Positions 50,954 to 60,286 of a stretch of DNA of 64,000 nucleotides are shown in pieces (the first letter of the stretch is position 1; each line of letters opens with the position of its first letter). Made by a program: the position numbers and the translations under genes. The notes under the pieces were generated by a model, which was given only the letters and a program-made list of their open reading frames with translations, ran no database searches and was not told the DNA's origin. Source of the DNA: Novosphingobium sp. (lineage in GTDB: Bacteria; Pseudomonadota; Alphaproteobacteria; Sphingomonadales; Sphingomonadaceae); assembly GCF_020852455.1 (NCBI RefSeq), contig NZ_JADZAT010000024.1, forward strand, positions 92,157 to 156,156, given 5' to 3'.

Positions 50954-51580
50954 CTATTCCTTCCAGCCCCAGAACAGCTTGCAGGGCAGCACGTTCAGCA
51001 GTTCGAAGCCGGCGTCGATATGCCGGAAATGGCGGGCCATGAAATCGCGCGCCTTGGCGCTGAACTGATAGACCAGAAAGGCCCCGCCTGGCCGCAGCAC
51101 GCGGTGCGTGGCGGCGGCAATTGCCGGGCCAACGCCATCGGGCAGGGTCGAAAACGGCAGGCCTGACAGCACATAATCGGCATGCTGGTGCCCGTGGGCA
51201 CGCACGATCTCCTCGACATCGGCAGCCGAACCCAGCACCGGCACGAACCGGCTGTCAGCGATCGTCGCCTTGAGATAGTCGATATAGAGCGGGTTGGTAT
51301 CGATCACGATCAGCGTGCCATCGCGCGGCAGCCGTTCCAGCACCGGGCGGCAGAAGGTGCCGACCCCCGGACCATATTCGACGAACAGCTTGCATTCGTC
51401 CCATTTGACCGGCCCCAGCATCTTGGCAATCGTGAAGCGCGATGACGGGATGATCGATCCGACCATTACCGGATGTTCGATAAAGCCCTGCAGGAATACC
51501 CCCCACGGCCCCATGGCCCGCCTGATCCTCCGCTTGATCCGCTGGCCCAAACCCGGTTGGGCAAGATCGGTGCTGGTCAT
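50954..51580 (-). CDS. SAM-dependent methyltransferase, phospholipid N-methyltransferase-like
   Basis: 208 residues from ATG 51580. After a basic amphipathic N-terminus (GQRIKRRIRRAMGPWGVFLQGF), the class I fold shows FVEYGPGVGTFCRPVLERL, VIDTNPLYIDYLKA, and ADYVLSGLPFSTLP. This resembles the PmtA-type enzymes that methylate phosphatidylethanolamine, but could also be another membrane-associated methyltransferase. It is divergent from the MFS gene. Confidence 0.75.
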   Translation of the reverse strand: MTSTDLAQPGLGQRIKRRIRRAMGPWGVFLQGFIEHPVMVGSIIPSSRFTIAKMLGPVKWDECKLFVEYGPGVGTFCRPVLERLPRDGTLIVIDTNPLYIDYLKATIADSRFVPVLGSAADVEEIVRAHGHQHADYVLSGLPFSTLPDGVGPAIAAATHRVLRPGGAFLVYQFSAKARDFMARHFRHIDAGFELLNVLPCKLFWGWKE

Positions 51581-51676
51581 GAGAGATATTAGTCCTGCTT
51601 CTTCTATGAGGGGCCTGCCCTTCCCAAATTTGCTGGGCCATTGCAAGCGGAGAGCGACGGGACTAGCGGTGAAGCG

Positions 51677-53032
51677 ATGGCCCGTAGCGATCTGCAACCC
51701 AATCCGGCCGAACCCGGCACCACCTCCAGCCTGCCCGGCTGGCGCGTGGCACTGCTGTTCACGGTGATGCTGGTGACTGCGGCGGGCAACACCGCGATGC
51801 AATCGGTGATGCCCTCGATCGGGACGGCGCTGAAGGTTCAGGATTTCTGGATCAGTCTGGCCTACACTTGGTCGGCGCTGCTGTGGATGCTGTGCGCGCC
51901 CTGGTGGGCCCGGCGCAGCGACCGGCGCGGGCGCAAGGCGATGATGGGGATCGGGCTGATGGGCTTCATCTTCAGCTTCGGGCTGTGCGGGCTATCGCTG
52001 TGGCTGGGTCTCAACGGCTGGCTGGGCAGCATTGCCACCTTGCTGATGTTCGCAGCCTGCCGCTCGCTCTACGGCGGGTTCGGATCGGCCGCGCCGCCGG
52101 CGGTTCAGGCCTATGTCGCCAGCCGCACCAGCCGCGAACAGCGCACCCAGGCGCTGTCGCTGATTTCGTCCAGCTTCGGGCTGGGCACGGTGATCGGCCC
52201 GGCGCTGGCGCCCTATTTTATCCTGCCCGGGCTGGGACTGGTTGGGCCCTTTGCGGCGTTTACCCTGATCGCCGTGGTTGTACTGGGCGCGCTGCGGGTC
52301 TGGCTGCCCGACGATACCCCGGCCTATGCCGCCCGCGGCGATGTGGTCGCTGCGCCGTTCAGCGCCAATTCGGATTCGCGGCCGCGCAACCGGTCGCATG
52401 ATGGCGACGAGGCCGAAGCTCCCGGAGAGGTCGCCAAGATTTCCTGGTTCGACCAGCGGATGCGGCCGTGGCTGGTGGCCGGCTTGCTGGGCGGGCATGC
52501 CCAGGCGGCGGTGATGGGGATCGTCGGCTTCCTGGTGCTCGACCGGTTGGGCCTGCGGGCCGATCCCGGTGCGGGTGCGGGGCCAACCGGAATCGTGCTG
52601 ATGGCCGGCGCGATCGCCACGCTGTTTGCCCAGTGGGGGGTCATCCCGACGCTGCATCTTGGTCCGCGCGCATCATGCCTGTCGGGCATTGCGATTGCCG
52701 CTGGCGGGACCGGCCTGCTTTCGGTGGCCGCCAACCTGCACGCGATTACCATCGCGGTGGCGCTGATCTCGCTGGGGTTCGGCCTGTTCCGGCCCGGTTT
52801 CACCGCCGGTGCCTCGCTCAGCGTCAGCCGCGCCGAACAGGGCCAGTCAGCTGGGATCGTCGCCTCGGTCAACGGCGCGGCCTATATCGTTGCCCCGGCG
52901 ATCGGGGTCTGGCTCTATGGTCACAGCCCGTGGATCGGTTTCGCGGTAATCGAACTGCTGTGCGTGGCGGTGATCGTGCTGGGCCTCAAGGCCATGGCCC
53001 GCGACGACGAATTGCTGCACGCGCGCAGCTAG
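51677..53032 (+). CDS. Major facilitator superfamily transporter
   Basis: 451 residues, about 12 membrane spans. The loop between spans 2 and 3 carries the MFS signature (WWARRSDRRGRKAMM). A charged cytoplasmic loop in the middle (SNRSRPRNRSHDGDEAEAPGEV region) separates two six-span halves. Substrate unknown; it could be an efflux pump. It converges on arsC with stop bases shared at 53029-53032 (CTAG). Confidence 0.88.
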   Translation: MARSDLQPNPAEPGTTSSLPGWRVALLFTVMLVTAAGNTAMQSVMPSIGTALKVQDFWISLAYTWSALLWMLCAPWWARRSDRRGRKAMMGIGLMGFIFSFGLCGLSLWLGLNGWLGSIATLLMFAACRSLYGGFGSAAPPAVQAYVASRTSREQRTQALSLISSSFGLGTVIGPALAPYFILPGLGLVGPFAAFTLIAVVVLGALRVWLPDDTPAYAARGDVVAAPFSANSDSRPRNRSHDGDEAEAPGEVAKISWFDQRMRPWLVAGLLGGHAQAAVMGIVGFLVLDRLGLRADPGAGAGPTGIVLMAGAIATLFAQWGVIPTLHLGPRASCLSGIAIAAGGTGLLSVAANLHAITIAVALISLGFGLFRPGFTAGASLSVSRAEQGQSAGIVASVNGAAYIVAPAIGVWLYGHSPWIGFAVIELLCVAVIVLGLKAMARDDELLHARS

Positions 53033-53373
53033 AGAATCTCCAGCACCACGTCCTGCGGACGGCACAGCCGCACGCCCTTGTCGGTTTCAACCAGCGGACG
53101 TTCGATCAGCTTCGGTTCGGCCGCCATCGCCGCCAGCACCTGGGCATCGCTGGCCTGGGGCAGGCCGCGTTCCTCGGCATCGGTGCCGCGCAGCCGCAGA
53201 CCCTGCTGCGGAGTGATCCCGGCATCGCGATAAAGCTGCGCCAGCTTGTCCGCGCTGGGCGCATCGACCAGATATTCGATCACCGTCACGTCCACGCCGG
53301 GCGTTTCCTGCAGGATCGCCAGTGTCTTGCGCGATGTGCCGCAAGCCGGGTTGTGCCAGATCGTCGCTTTCAT
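53029..53373 (-). CDS. arsC: Arsenate reductase, glutaredoxin-coupled ArsC family
   Basis: 114 residues from ATG 53373, the family's usual length. The catalytic cysteine is in NPACGTSRKTL, and the C-terminal arginine-bearing loop ERPLVETDKGVRLCRP is present. It reduces arsenate with glutathione/glutaredoxin, or may be a Spx/YffB-like relative. No arsR, arsB or acr gene is adjacent. Confidence 0.87.
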   Translation of the reverse strand: MKATIWHNPACGTSRKTLAILQETPGVDVTVIEYLVDAPSADKLAQLYRDAGITPQQGLRLRGTDAEERGLPQASDAQVLAAMAAEPKLIERPLVETDKGVRLCRPQDVVLEIL

Positions 53374-53448
53374 TGCCGGGTCCTTTGGCTGGAGTTGCAA
53401 GCGCGCGGTTAGCGGGAAATCGTGCGCCGGGCAAATTTGACCCTTGTC

Positions 53449-53503
53449 AATGCGAACGATTCGCATTAGCGGCAGACTCGTTATTGCGAATTATTATCAA
53501 TAA
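53449..53503 (+). promoter_or_regulatory. Palindrome and Fur-box-like site before the siderophore receptor
   Basis: AATGCGAA-CGA-TTCGCATT (53449-53467) is a perfect inverted repeat; 15 bases on, TTGCGAATTATTATCAATAA (about 53484-53503) resembles a Fur box (GATAAT/ATTATC type). Both precede the receptor ATG at 53512 by less than 65 bases, consistent with iron repression. Confidence 0.6.
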
Positions 53504-53511
53504 GGCTCTAC

Positions 53512-55614
53512 ATGCTCCCCCTCGCGCGTTCTTCCAGCATTGCCCTCGCCGCGCTCGCCAGCGGGCTCTTGGCGCCGTCGCTGGCGCGCGCGGACGAAGC
53601 AGCTGACGCGATGGCCGACGAAGCCAACCTGGCGATAGTAGTGATGGGCCAACGCAGCCACGGCTTTGAAGTTGCGGGCACCAAGACCCCGACCCTGCTG
53701 CGCGATACCCCGCAAAGCGTGGTCACGCTGGAGCGTGATCGGATCGAAGACCAAGGGGTCGAACAGCTGGGCGAAGCGCTGCGCTATGTCCCCGGGGTCA
53801 CCCTGGGCCAGGGCGAAGGCCACCGCGACCAGATCGTGATGCGCGGCCAGGCCAGCACCGCGGACTTCTTCCTCGATGGCCTGCGCGACGATGCGCAATA
53901 CTATCGCCCGCTGTTCAACACCCAGCGGATCGAGGTGCTCAAGGGCGCCAATGCCCTGCTGTTCGGCCGCGGCGGCGGCGGCGGGGTGGTCAACCGGGTG
54001 TCGAAGCAGGCCGAACTGGGCATGACCCGCGGCGAAGCAGCCGGCGGGATTGACAGTCTGGGCGCCTGGTCGCTGGCCGGTGACGCCAACCTGGCGCTGG
54101 CGCCCGGCGCCGCGCTGCGGCTCAACGCCACTTACGAGCAGTTCGACAACGATCGCGATTTCTTTGGCGGGCACTTCATCGGCCTGGCCCCGACCCTGGG
54201 TTTCGAATTGGGCGCCGCGACCAAACTATCGCTGGCCTATGAATATGGCCGCGACGACCGTGTGATCGATCGCGGCCTACCTTCGCGCGGCGGGCGGCCG
54301 ATCGCCGGGTTCGACCAGACGCTGTTCGGCAGCCCCACGCTGAACCACGGCACGGTCGATGCCCATTTCGGACGGATCCGGATCGAACATGAACTGGCTG
54401 ATGGTCTGACGCTGGACGCGGCCGGGCAGTTTGCCAGCTATGACAAATACTACGCCAATGTCCTGCCCGCCTCGGCCGGGGCCAACACGGTCACACTGAG
54501 CGGCTATGACACTGCCAACACCCGCCGCAACTGGATCGGGCAGGCAAACCTGGTCTGGAAGGGCCAGACCGGCCCGATCGGCCACACCCTGCTGGCCGGC
54601 GTCGAGGCTGGCACCCAGTCTAGCACCGCACAGCGCCGCAACGTCCTGTTCGCCAATGGCGCAGGTACTTCGACCACCACCACGGTCTCGCTGGCGCCGC
54701 AGTTGGCCCTGCCGGCGCTGAGCTGGTCGGCCCCGGCGAGCGCCAGCCGCAGCCAGGTCGACAGCCTGTCATTCTACCTGCAGGACCAGGTCGAGCTGGC
54801 GCCATGGCTGCAGGTGATCGCCGGGGTGCGCCACGATCGCTTTTCGATCGATGCGACCAACCTGATCAACAATGCCCTGACCGGGCGCAGCGATGCCAAA
54901 TGGTCGCCGCGGTTCGGGCTGGTGCTCAAGCCGCGCGAGAGCGTTTCGCTCTATGCCAGCTATGCCAAAAGCTTCCTGCCGCAGACCGGCGACCAGTTTT
55001 CGACGCTCGACCCGGCGCTGCAATCGCTTGAACCCGAACAGTTCCGCAATCTTGAGCTGGGCGCCAAGTGGGATATTTCGCCGCGCCTCAGCCTGACCCT
55101 CGCCGCCTTCCAGCTCGATCGCTCAAACTCCCGGGTGGCTGACCCGGCGAACCCGGGGTTCTGGGTGCTCACCGGCAAAAGCCGTGTGCATGGGCTGGAA
55201 GCGGCACTGGCCGGGCGGATCACTCCCGATTGGCAGGTCAGCCTTGGCTATACCTGGCAGGAAGGTGAGATCCGCTCGGCCACTTCGGCGGCCCCGGCCG
55301 GGCGCCAGCTCGACAAGCTGCCCCGCCACCAGGCCTCGGCCTGGACCCGTTATGACTTCACCGACAAGTTCGGACTGGGGCTGGGCGTGGTGCACCAGTC
55401 GGGCCAGTATGCCACGATCAGCAATGCGGTGTGGCTGCCCGGCTTCACCCGGATCGATGCGGCGGCCTATTACGACGTTTCAGACCGCTTCAGCCTGCAG
55501 CTCAATGTCGAGAACCTGGCCGACAGCCGCTATTACGCCAGCGCCCATACCGATAACAACATCCAGCCGGGCGACCCGCTGAACGTGAAGCTGACTGCAA
55601 AGGTGAAGTTCTAG
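53512..55614 (+). CDS. TonB-dependent siderophore receptor
   Basis: 700 residues. Signal peptide, then a plug domain with TPQSVVTLERDRIEDQGVE, VPGVTLGQGEGHRDQIVMRG and the VLKGANALLFGRGGGGGVVNRV segment typical of catecholate-type (Fiu/FcuA) receptors, then a 22-strand barrel ending in KVKF with a terminal phenylalanine for BAM recognition. It imports ferric siderophore across the outer membrane with TonB. Preceded by Fur-like sites; divergent from arsC. Confidence 0.93.
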   Translation: MLPLARSSSIALAALASGLLAPSLARADEAADAMADEANLAIVVMGQRSHGFEVAGTKTPTLLRDTPQSVVTLERDRIEDQGVEQLGEALRYVPGVTLGQGEGHRDQIVMRGQASTADFFLDGLRDDAQYYRPLFNTQRIEVLKGANALLFGRGGGGGVVNRVSKQAELGMTRGEAAGGIDSLGAWSLAGDANLALAPGAALRLNATYEQFDNDRDFFGGHFIGLAPTLGFELGAATKLSLAYEYGRDDRVIDRGLPSRGGRPIAGFDQTLFGSPTLNHGTVDAHFGRIRIEHELADGLTLDAAGQFASYDKYYANVLPASAGANTVTLSGYDTANTRRNWIGQANLVWKGQTGPIGHTLLAGVEAGTQSSTAQRRNVLFANGAGTSTTTTVSLAPQLALPALSWSAPASASRSQVDSLSFYLQDQVELAPWLQVIAGVRHDRFSIDATNLINNALTGRSDAKWSPRFGLVLKPRESVSLYASYAKSFLPQTGDQFSTLDPALQSLEPEQFRNLELGAKWDISPRLSLTLAAFQLDRSNSRVADPANPGFWVLTGKSRVHGLEAALAGRITPDWQVSLGYTWQEGEIRSATSAAPAGRQLDKLPRHQASAWTRYDFTDKFGLGLGVVHQSGQYATISNAVWLPGFTRIDAAAYYDVSDRFSLQLNVENLADSRYYASAHTDNNIQPGDPLNVKLTAKVKF

Positions 55615-55626
55615 GGTCAGGACCTA

Positions 55627-56907
55627 TTAGCCGCGCCGTGCCTTGAGCCAGGCCTTGTGGGTCTTTTCGACCTCCAGCAATGAAGCAAAGACCGACTTGT
55701 CGAGTTCAGTCTGGCCGGTCCGGCCCAGGGCATAGATCTGGCAATAGAACCAGTATTGCACGGCAAAGCTGTCTGCCGCGCGCAGCGCCTTGATCTGGCG
55801 CAGGAAGCCCAGCCAGCCGGGGATCAGCGCCAGCGCCTTTTCCGGATCGGGTAGCCGATCCGCCCCGGCCAGCAGGCGCGCGGCACCATCGGGCTGGGCA
55901 CACAATGGGCGGCCCAGGCCGATCACTTCGCCCGCGCCCTGGCGCAGCGCCTCTTCCATCGCCGTGCAGCTGCGAAAGCCGCCGGTGATCATCAGCGGCA
56001 CCTTGACCGCATCCTTCATCGCCTTGGCGAAATCGACGAAATAGGCCTCGCGGGCCAGGGTCGAAGCCGCCACGTTGGGGGCTTCGGATGGCTCCATCCC
56101 CTCGATCCCCAGCAGCTTGGGCTGCTCGTAAGTGCCGCCCGAGATCTCGATCAGGTCAACTCCCTCGGCTTCAAGCCACTGGGCAACCTGCAGGCTGTCT
56201 TCAAAGGCAAAGCCGCCGCGCTGGAAATCGGCGCTGTTGAGCTTCACCGCCACGGCAAAGCCGGGCTTCACCGCCTTGCGGGTGGCGCGCACCACTTCGA
56301 GCAGGAACCGCGCGCGGTTTTCCAGGCTGCCGCCCCACTGGTCGGTGCGCTGGTTCGAACGCGGCGAGAGGAACTGCGAGATCAGATAGCCATGTGCGGC
56401 ATGGACCTGCACGCCATCAAAGCCGCCTTCCTGGCAGATCGCGGCACCTTGCGCGAACCGGGCAACCAGATCTTCGATTTCCGCGCCGGTCAGCGCCTCG
56501 GGTTCACCGAACTGGCCGCCCGGCAGGCCCAGCTTGACCGCCGATGGCGCCTTGGGGTGCGGGTTGACCGGTTTCATCGTCTGGCGCCCGGCATGGCTGA
56601 CCTGCGCCCAGAACTGCGCCCCGCCGGCCTTGGCCGCCGCGGTCCAGCGGCGCATGCCATCCAGCAGCGCGCCATCGTTCGGGCGATCGACGATCACGTT
56701 GCCGGGCCGTTCGAGATGATCGGCATCGATGTGGACATTGCCCGAAAGCAGCAAGCCGCAGCCGCCCTTGCCCCAGATGTCGTACAGCCGGTCAAGCTCG
56801 GGCGTGGGATTGCCCAGCGGATCGGCCAGCCCCTCGGTCATCGCCGCCTTGGCCAGCCGGTTGGACAGCCGCGCACCGCACGGCAGCGTCAGTTCGCTCT
56901 CGATCAT
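55627..56907 (-). CDS. NADH:flavin oxidoreductase (OYE family)
   Basis: 426 residues, longer than NemA at 24871 and closer to the large OYE branch. FMN barrel motifs: NRLAKAAMTEGLAD, AQVSHAGRQTMKP, HxxH-type substrate pair in QVHAAHGYLISQFLS, DQWGGSLENRARF, ISGGTYEQ and GLGRPLCAQPD. The [4Fe-4S] cysteine set of 2,4-dienoyl-CoA reductase is not evident. Third gene after the class II aldolase and 2Fe-2S genes; the start overlaps the 2Fe-2S stop by four bases. Confidence 0.9.
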   Translation of the reverse strand: MIESELTLPCGARLSNRLAKAAMTEGLADPLGNPTPELDRLYDIWGKGGCGLLLSGNVHIDADHLERPGNVIVDRPNDGALLDGMRRWTAAAKAGGAQFWAQVSHAGRQTMKPVNPHPKAPSAVKLGLPGGQFGEPEALTGAEIEDLVARFAQGAAICQEGGFDGVQVHAAHGYLISQFLSPRSNQRTDQWGGSLENRARFLLEVVRATRKAVKPGFAVAVKLNSADFQRGGFAFEDSLQVAQWLEAEGVDLIEISGGTYEQPKLLGIEGMEPSEAPNVAASTLAREAYFVDFAKAMKDAVKVPLMITGGFRSCTAMEEALRQGAGEVIGLGRPLCAQPDGAARLLAGADRLPDPEKALALIPGWLGFLRQIKALRAADSFAVQYWFYCQIYALGRTGQTELDKSVFASLLEVEKTHKAWLKARRG

Positions 56908-57446
56908 TTGTTGTCCCCCTCCATCGCCGGCACCGCACGGGCCGCGTCCTGCGGCGTGATCCCGGGAGCGGGTGCCGCGCTGATCGTTTCAAGCCGCCGC
57001 ATCACCCGGCCCGCCCGCATGATCGCGCGGGTCAGCCGCGGATAGACCCCGCAGCGGCACAGGTTCGGCACGGCGGCAGCGATGTCTTCGGGCGTCGGAT
57101 CCGAATTGCGCGCCAGCAATGCTGCTGCGGCAATCGCGATGCCCGGCGTGCAGAACCCGCACTGGATCGCCTGTTCGGCCACCAGTGCCTGCTGCACCGG
57201 GTGCGAGCGATCGTTCGACAGCCCCTCGATCGTGGTCACCTGCCGCCCTTCGACCTCGGCCAGGGTCACCAGGCATGCGCGCAGCGCCTCGCCATCGACC
57301 AGCACCATGCAGGCCCCGCAATCACCCGATCCGCAGCCATATTTGGTGCCGGTCAGGTTGGCTGCATCGCGCAGCGCCCACAGCAAGGGGGTCTGCGGAT
57401 CAAGCTTGAATTCGACGGCGCGGCCGTTGACGGTCAGGCGGGACAT
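56904..57446 (-). CDS. 2Fe-2S subunit of molybdenum-type oxidoreductase, apparently orphan
   Basis: 180 residues from ATG 57446. Two [2Fe-2S] domains: plant-type ferredoxin with KYGCGSGDCGACMVLVDG and the helical domain with QCGFCTPGIAIAAAALL and CRCGVYPRL. This is the small subunit of xanthine dehydrogenase / IorA-type enzymes, which needs a molybdopterin subunit. No such gene is in the window; the neighbours are an aldolase and an FMN reductase. The partner may be elsewhere, or the protein passes electrons to OYE. Confidence 0.9.
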   Translation of the reverse strand: MSRLTVNGRAVEFKLDPQTPLLWALRDAANLTGTKYGCGSGDCGACMVLVDGEALRACLVTLAEVEGRQVTTIEGLSNDRSHPVQQALVAEQAIQCGFCTPGIAIAAAALLARNSDPTPEDIAAAVPNLCRCGVYPRLTRAIMRAGRVMRRLETISAAPAPGITPQDAARAVPAMEGDNK

Positions 57447-57453
57447 CCAGCGA

Positions 57454-58227
57454 TCAGTCGCGCCAGCTGCGATCGATCCGGTCGATCTGGCGGGTCCACG
57501 CCTCGAAATCGGTGGCGCCGGGCATGGTGCCGGGGATCGAAGCCTCGTGCAGGTCGCGGTGATGGACCGCCACCACTTCATCCGGCACCACGATCGGCTT
57601 GCCTGCTGCCAGCGTCGCCAGCATCACTTCGCAGGCGCGCTGCAGGGACCAGTGCATGATGAAGATTTCGGGGATCGAACGGCCCAGGATCACCGGCCCG
57701 TGATTCTTGAGCATCAGGATCCGCTTGTCACCCAGGTTCTCGATCAGGCGCTGGCCTTCCTCGGCGCGCACGGTGATCCCTTCGAAATCGTGATAGGCCA
57801 GCCGCCCGGCGAAATTGCAGGCATAGAAGTTGACCGGCTGAAGCCCGCCTTCAAGGCTGCAAACCGCCATGGTCGCGGTGGTGTGCGAATGGCAGATCGC
57901 GTGCGCCCAGGGCAGGTGGCGATGGAACAGGCCGTGCTGGGTGAACCCGGCCTTGTTGACCGGATAGGGGCTGCCATCCAGCGTGTTGCCGTCGATATCG
58001 ATCTTGACCAGGTTCGACGCGCAGACCTCGTTGTACAGCAGGCCATAGGGGTTGATCAGGAACGCCCCTTCCTCACCCGGAACCTTGACCGAGATATGGT
58101 TGTAAACCGATTCCGACCAGCCCAGGTGATCGAAGATGCGATAGCACGCGGCCAGTTCCAGACGGGCCTGCCATTCCTCTTCGCTGCAATCGACATTGCG
58201 GCTGTGCGCGCTCATCTGGGTGGCCAT
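57454..58227 (-). CDS. Class II aldolase/adducin-domain protein
   Basis: 257 residues from ATG 58227, with GGAGAGAG upstream (a longer frame lacks a ribosome site). Metal-binding histidines are in ICHSHTTATMAVC and, at the far side, LMLKNHGPVILG, the standard class II aldolase zinc triad pattern. An N-terminal RLELAACYRIFDHLGWSESVYNHISVKV stretch is typical. The family splits sugar-phosphate aldols or acts as epimerase; substrate unknown. First gene of the aldolase/2Fe-2S/OYE operon, seven bases before the next start. Confidence 0.9.
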   Translation of the reverse strand: MATQMSAHSRNVDCSEEEWQARLELAACYRIFDHLGWSESVYNHISVKVPGEEGAFLINPYGLLYNEVCASNLVKIDIDGNTLDGSPYPVNKAGFTQHGLFHRHLPWAHAICHSHTTATMAVCSLEGGLQPVNFYACNFAGRLAYHDFEGITVRAEEGQRLIENLGDKRILMLKNHGPVILGRSIPEIFIMHWSLQRACEVMLATLAAGKPIVVPDEVVAVHHRDLHEASIPGTMPGATDFEAWTRQIDRIDRSWRD

Positions 58228-58267
58228 CACTCTCTCCGGTTTCGTTTCGCCACTCGTCTTATGCGAG

Positions 58268-60286
58268 TTAGCGGCCGATGGAAATCCGCAATCCGGCCCA
58301 CAGCGTCCGCGGCGTGCCAAGGTCGATCGATCCGGCCACATTGCGGGTGACAACCGCCTCGTCGGTCAGGTTCTCGCCCCGCAGCACCAGGCTGAAGCGC
58401 TGGCCCAGCGGGATCAGGGCAAACATATCGAAGGTGGTTGCGGCGGGCAGCAGGTCAGTCTGCAGATCGTCTTCGTACTGCGCCCCGGTGTGGCGCGCGG
58501 TCAGCGCCAGTCGCCAGCCCGGCCGCGGTTGCCAGGCAATCGTGGCGCTGGCCGACAGGCGCGGCGTCTGCGCCGGGCGCAGGTGATTGAGCGCCAGGGA
58601 GGTGCCGCTCGCCTCTACTCGCGCATCCGTCCAGGCCAGCGAACCATCGAGGCTGACCGCGCCCAGCCGTGCTTCCAGCCCGGCCTCGATCCCGCGCGCA
58701 TGGATCGCATCGACATTGCGCCGCTCGCGCAGGTTGGTACCGATGGTGACGTTGGCCACCGCATGGCGGACCTTGTTGTCGAACCCGGTCAGCGATAGCC
58801 GCAGCGCTTCGACCGGCGTCCAGTCCAGCCCGGCTTCGAAGCCGAACAGGCGTTCGTTGACCAGAGCGGCATTGGCGCGGGTGGTGATCGGGAAGACCGT
58901 GAAAGGCCGATAGAGCTCGTTTAGCGTCGGCTGGCGCAGACCGGTGTAAATTGAGCCGCGCAGCGTCAGCGTGCTGGCCGCCTTCAGCACCGCCCCGCCC
59001 CGGCCCGACCAGGCCCAGCCCGAACGCTTCGCAAACCGGTTGTCGATCGTGGTGGTGCCGGCAGCATTGGCCTCGTGGAAATAGCCACCCGCAATCGACC
59101 AGCGATCCGCCCGCGCCCCGCCGGTCAGCGTCAGGGCACCCAGGGTCCAGTCATGTTCGGCATAGACCCCCAGATCGGCATTGCGCCCGCCGGCGCGCCT
59201 CCGCGCGGTGACCAGGCCGGTGACACCCGAATAGGCGTCTTCGTACATCGTCCCTTCGGCGATCCGCCAGTCAAACCCGATCCGCTGGACATGGTCTTCG
59301 CCCAGCGGCGGGCGCAGTTCGGCCTTGCCGCCCCAGCCGGTCGAGGGGGTGGCGCGCTGGTCCAGCGTCTTGCGGAAGCTGGTCGAACTGATCACCTTGT
59401 TCGAGAAATTGCGCGCTTGCAGATAGGCCAAGAGATCGAACTGCCAGCGCCCCTTGCCGACCAGCCGCAGACTGGCATCCTGACCGCTGCTGGTCGAATC
59501 CGCGCCCTTGAAGCGCAAGGTGCGGGCATCACCGAACAGCAATCCGCGCGCCTGCAGTTCAACATCGGGCGCAAGCGGGGCAACCCCGCGCAGCGATACC
59601 GACCACCCGTCATAGGCCGCGCGGGCGCTGGCCGGTACGCGCTGGCTGGCAGGTGTGGTCCAGAACCCCTGCCCGCGATCCCAGCGTGCGCTGGCCACTG
59701 CAAAGCCCGCGCCCAGCCGCGGCGCTAGCGTGCCCGAAAGGCTGCTCTCACCGCGGTCGTCGATCAGCGCCTCGGCTGAAAGCAGGTCGAGCCGATCGGG
59801 CCCGGCGCTTTCCAGCTCGATCGTACCCGCTACCGCGCCGCTGCCGAACGCACCCGACCCGCCGCCGCGCGTCACCCGCGCCTGGGCGAGCCGTTCGGGC
59901 GCGATCGCGGAAAGGGGAATGTAGCCAAAGAACGGATCGGCCATCGGCACGCCATCGAGCAGCACCAGGCTGCGGCTGGTGGCATTGCCGCCCAGCGCGC
60001 GCAGGGTGACCCCCTGTGCCGAAGGATTGGCGCTGCGGCTGTCGCTGCGGCGGAACTGCTGGAACCCCGCCACGCCGGCCAATGCGTCCTCGATCCGTCC
60101 CGAAGCACTGGCCGACAGCCGCGCGGCATCGAGCGTGGTCGTGTCATAGGCCGGCGCAGCAGGTGGCGGGGCCAGGGCCGTGCCGGTGACAACAATGTCT
60201 GTCGATCCGCCACCGGCAGACTCCTGCGCCAGGCAGGGGGCCGCCAGAGCCAGGCAGGGAATCGCGGTACACAGGGTTCGGATCAT
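58268..60286 (-). CDS. TonB-dependent outer-membrane receptor, BtuB-like
   Basis: 672 residues. Signal ending CLAQ, a TonB-box-like TDIVVTGTAL, plug with ARLSASASGRIEDALAGVAG, VTLRALGGNATSRSLVLLDGVPMADPF, and the APERLAQARVTRGGGSGAFGSGAVAGTIELES segment, then a barrel ending in an aromatic-free ISIGR, less usual than a terminal Phe. Plug style resembles BtuB/cobalamin receptors, which would suit a MetH-using organism, but substrate is inferred. Upstream is a 730-base gap. Confidence 0.85.
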   Translation of the reverse strand: MIRTLCTAIPCLALAAPCLAQESAGGGSTDIVVTGTALAPPPAAPAYDTTTLDAARLSASASGRIEDALAGVAGFQQFRRSDSRSANPSAQGVTLRALGGNATSRSLVLLDGVPMADPFFGYIPLSAIAPERLAQARVTRGGGSGAFGSGAVAGTIELESAGPDRLDLLSAEALIDDRGESSLSGTLAPRLGAGFAVASARWDRGQGFWTTPASQRVPASARAAYDGWSVSLRGVAPLAPDVELQARGLLFGDARTLRFKGADSTSSGQDASLRLVGKGRWQFDLLAYLQARNFSNKVISSTSFRKTLDQRATPSTGWGGKAELRPPLGEDHVQRIGFDWRIAEGTMYEDAYSGVTGLVTARRRAGGRNADLGVYAEHDWTLGALTLTGGARADRWSIAGGYFHEANAAGTTTIDNRFAKRSGWAWSGRGGAVLKAASTLTLRGSIYTGLRQPTLNELYRPFTVFPITTRANAALVNERLFGFEAGLDWTPVEALRLSLTGFDNKVRHAVANVTIGTNLRERRNVDAIHARGIEAGLEARLGAVSLDGSLAWTDARVEASGTSLALNHLRPAQTPRLSASATIAWQPRPGWRLALTARHTGAQYEDDLQTDLLPAATTFDMFALIPLGQRFSLVLRGENLTDEAVVTRNVAGSIDLGTPRTLWAGLRISIGR

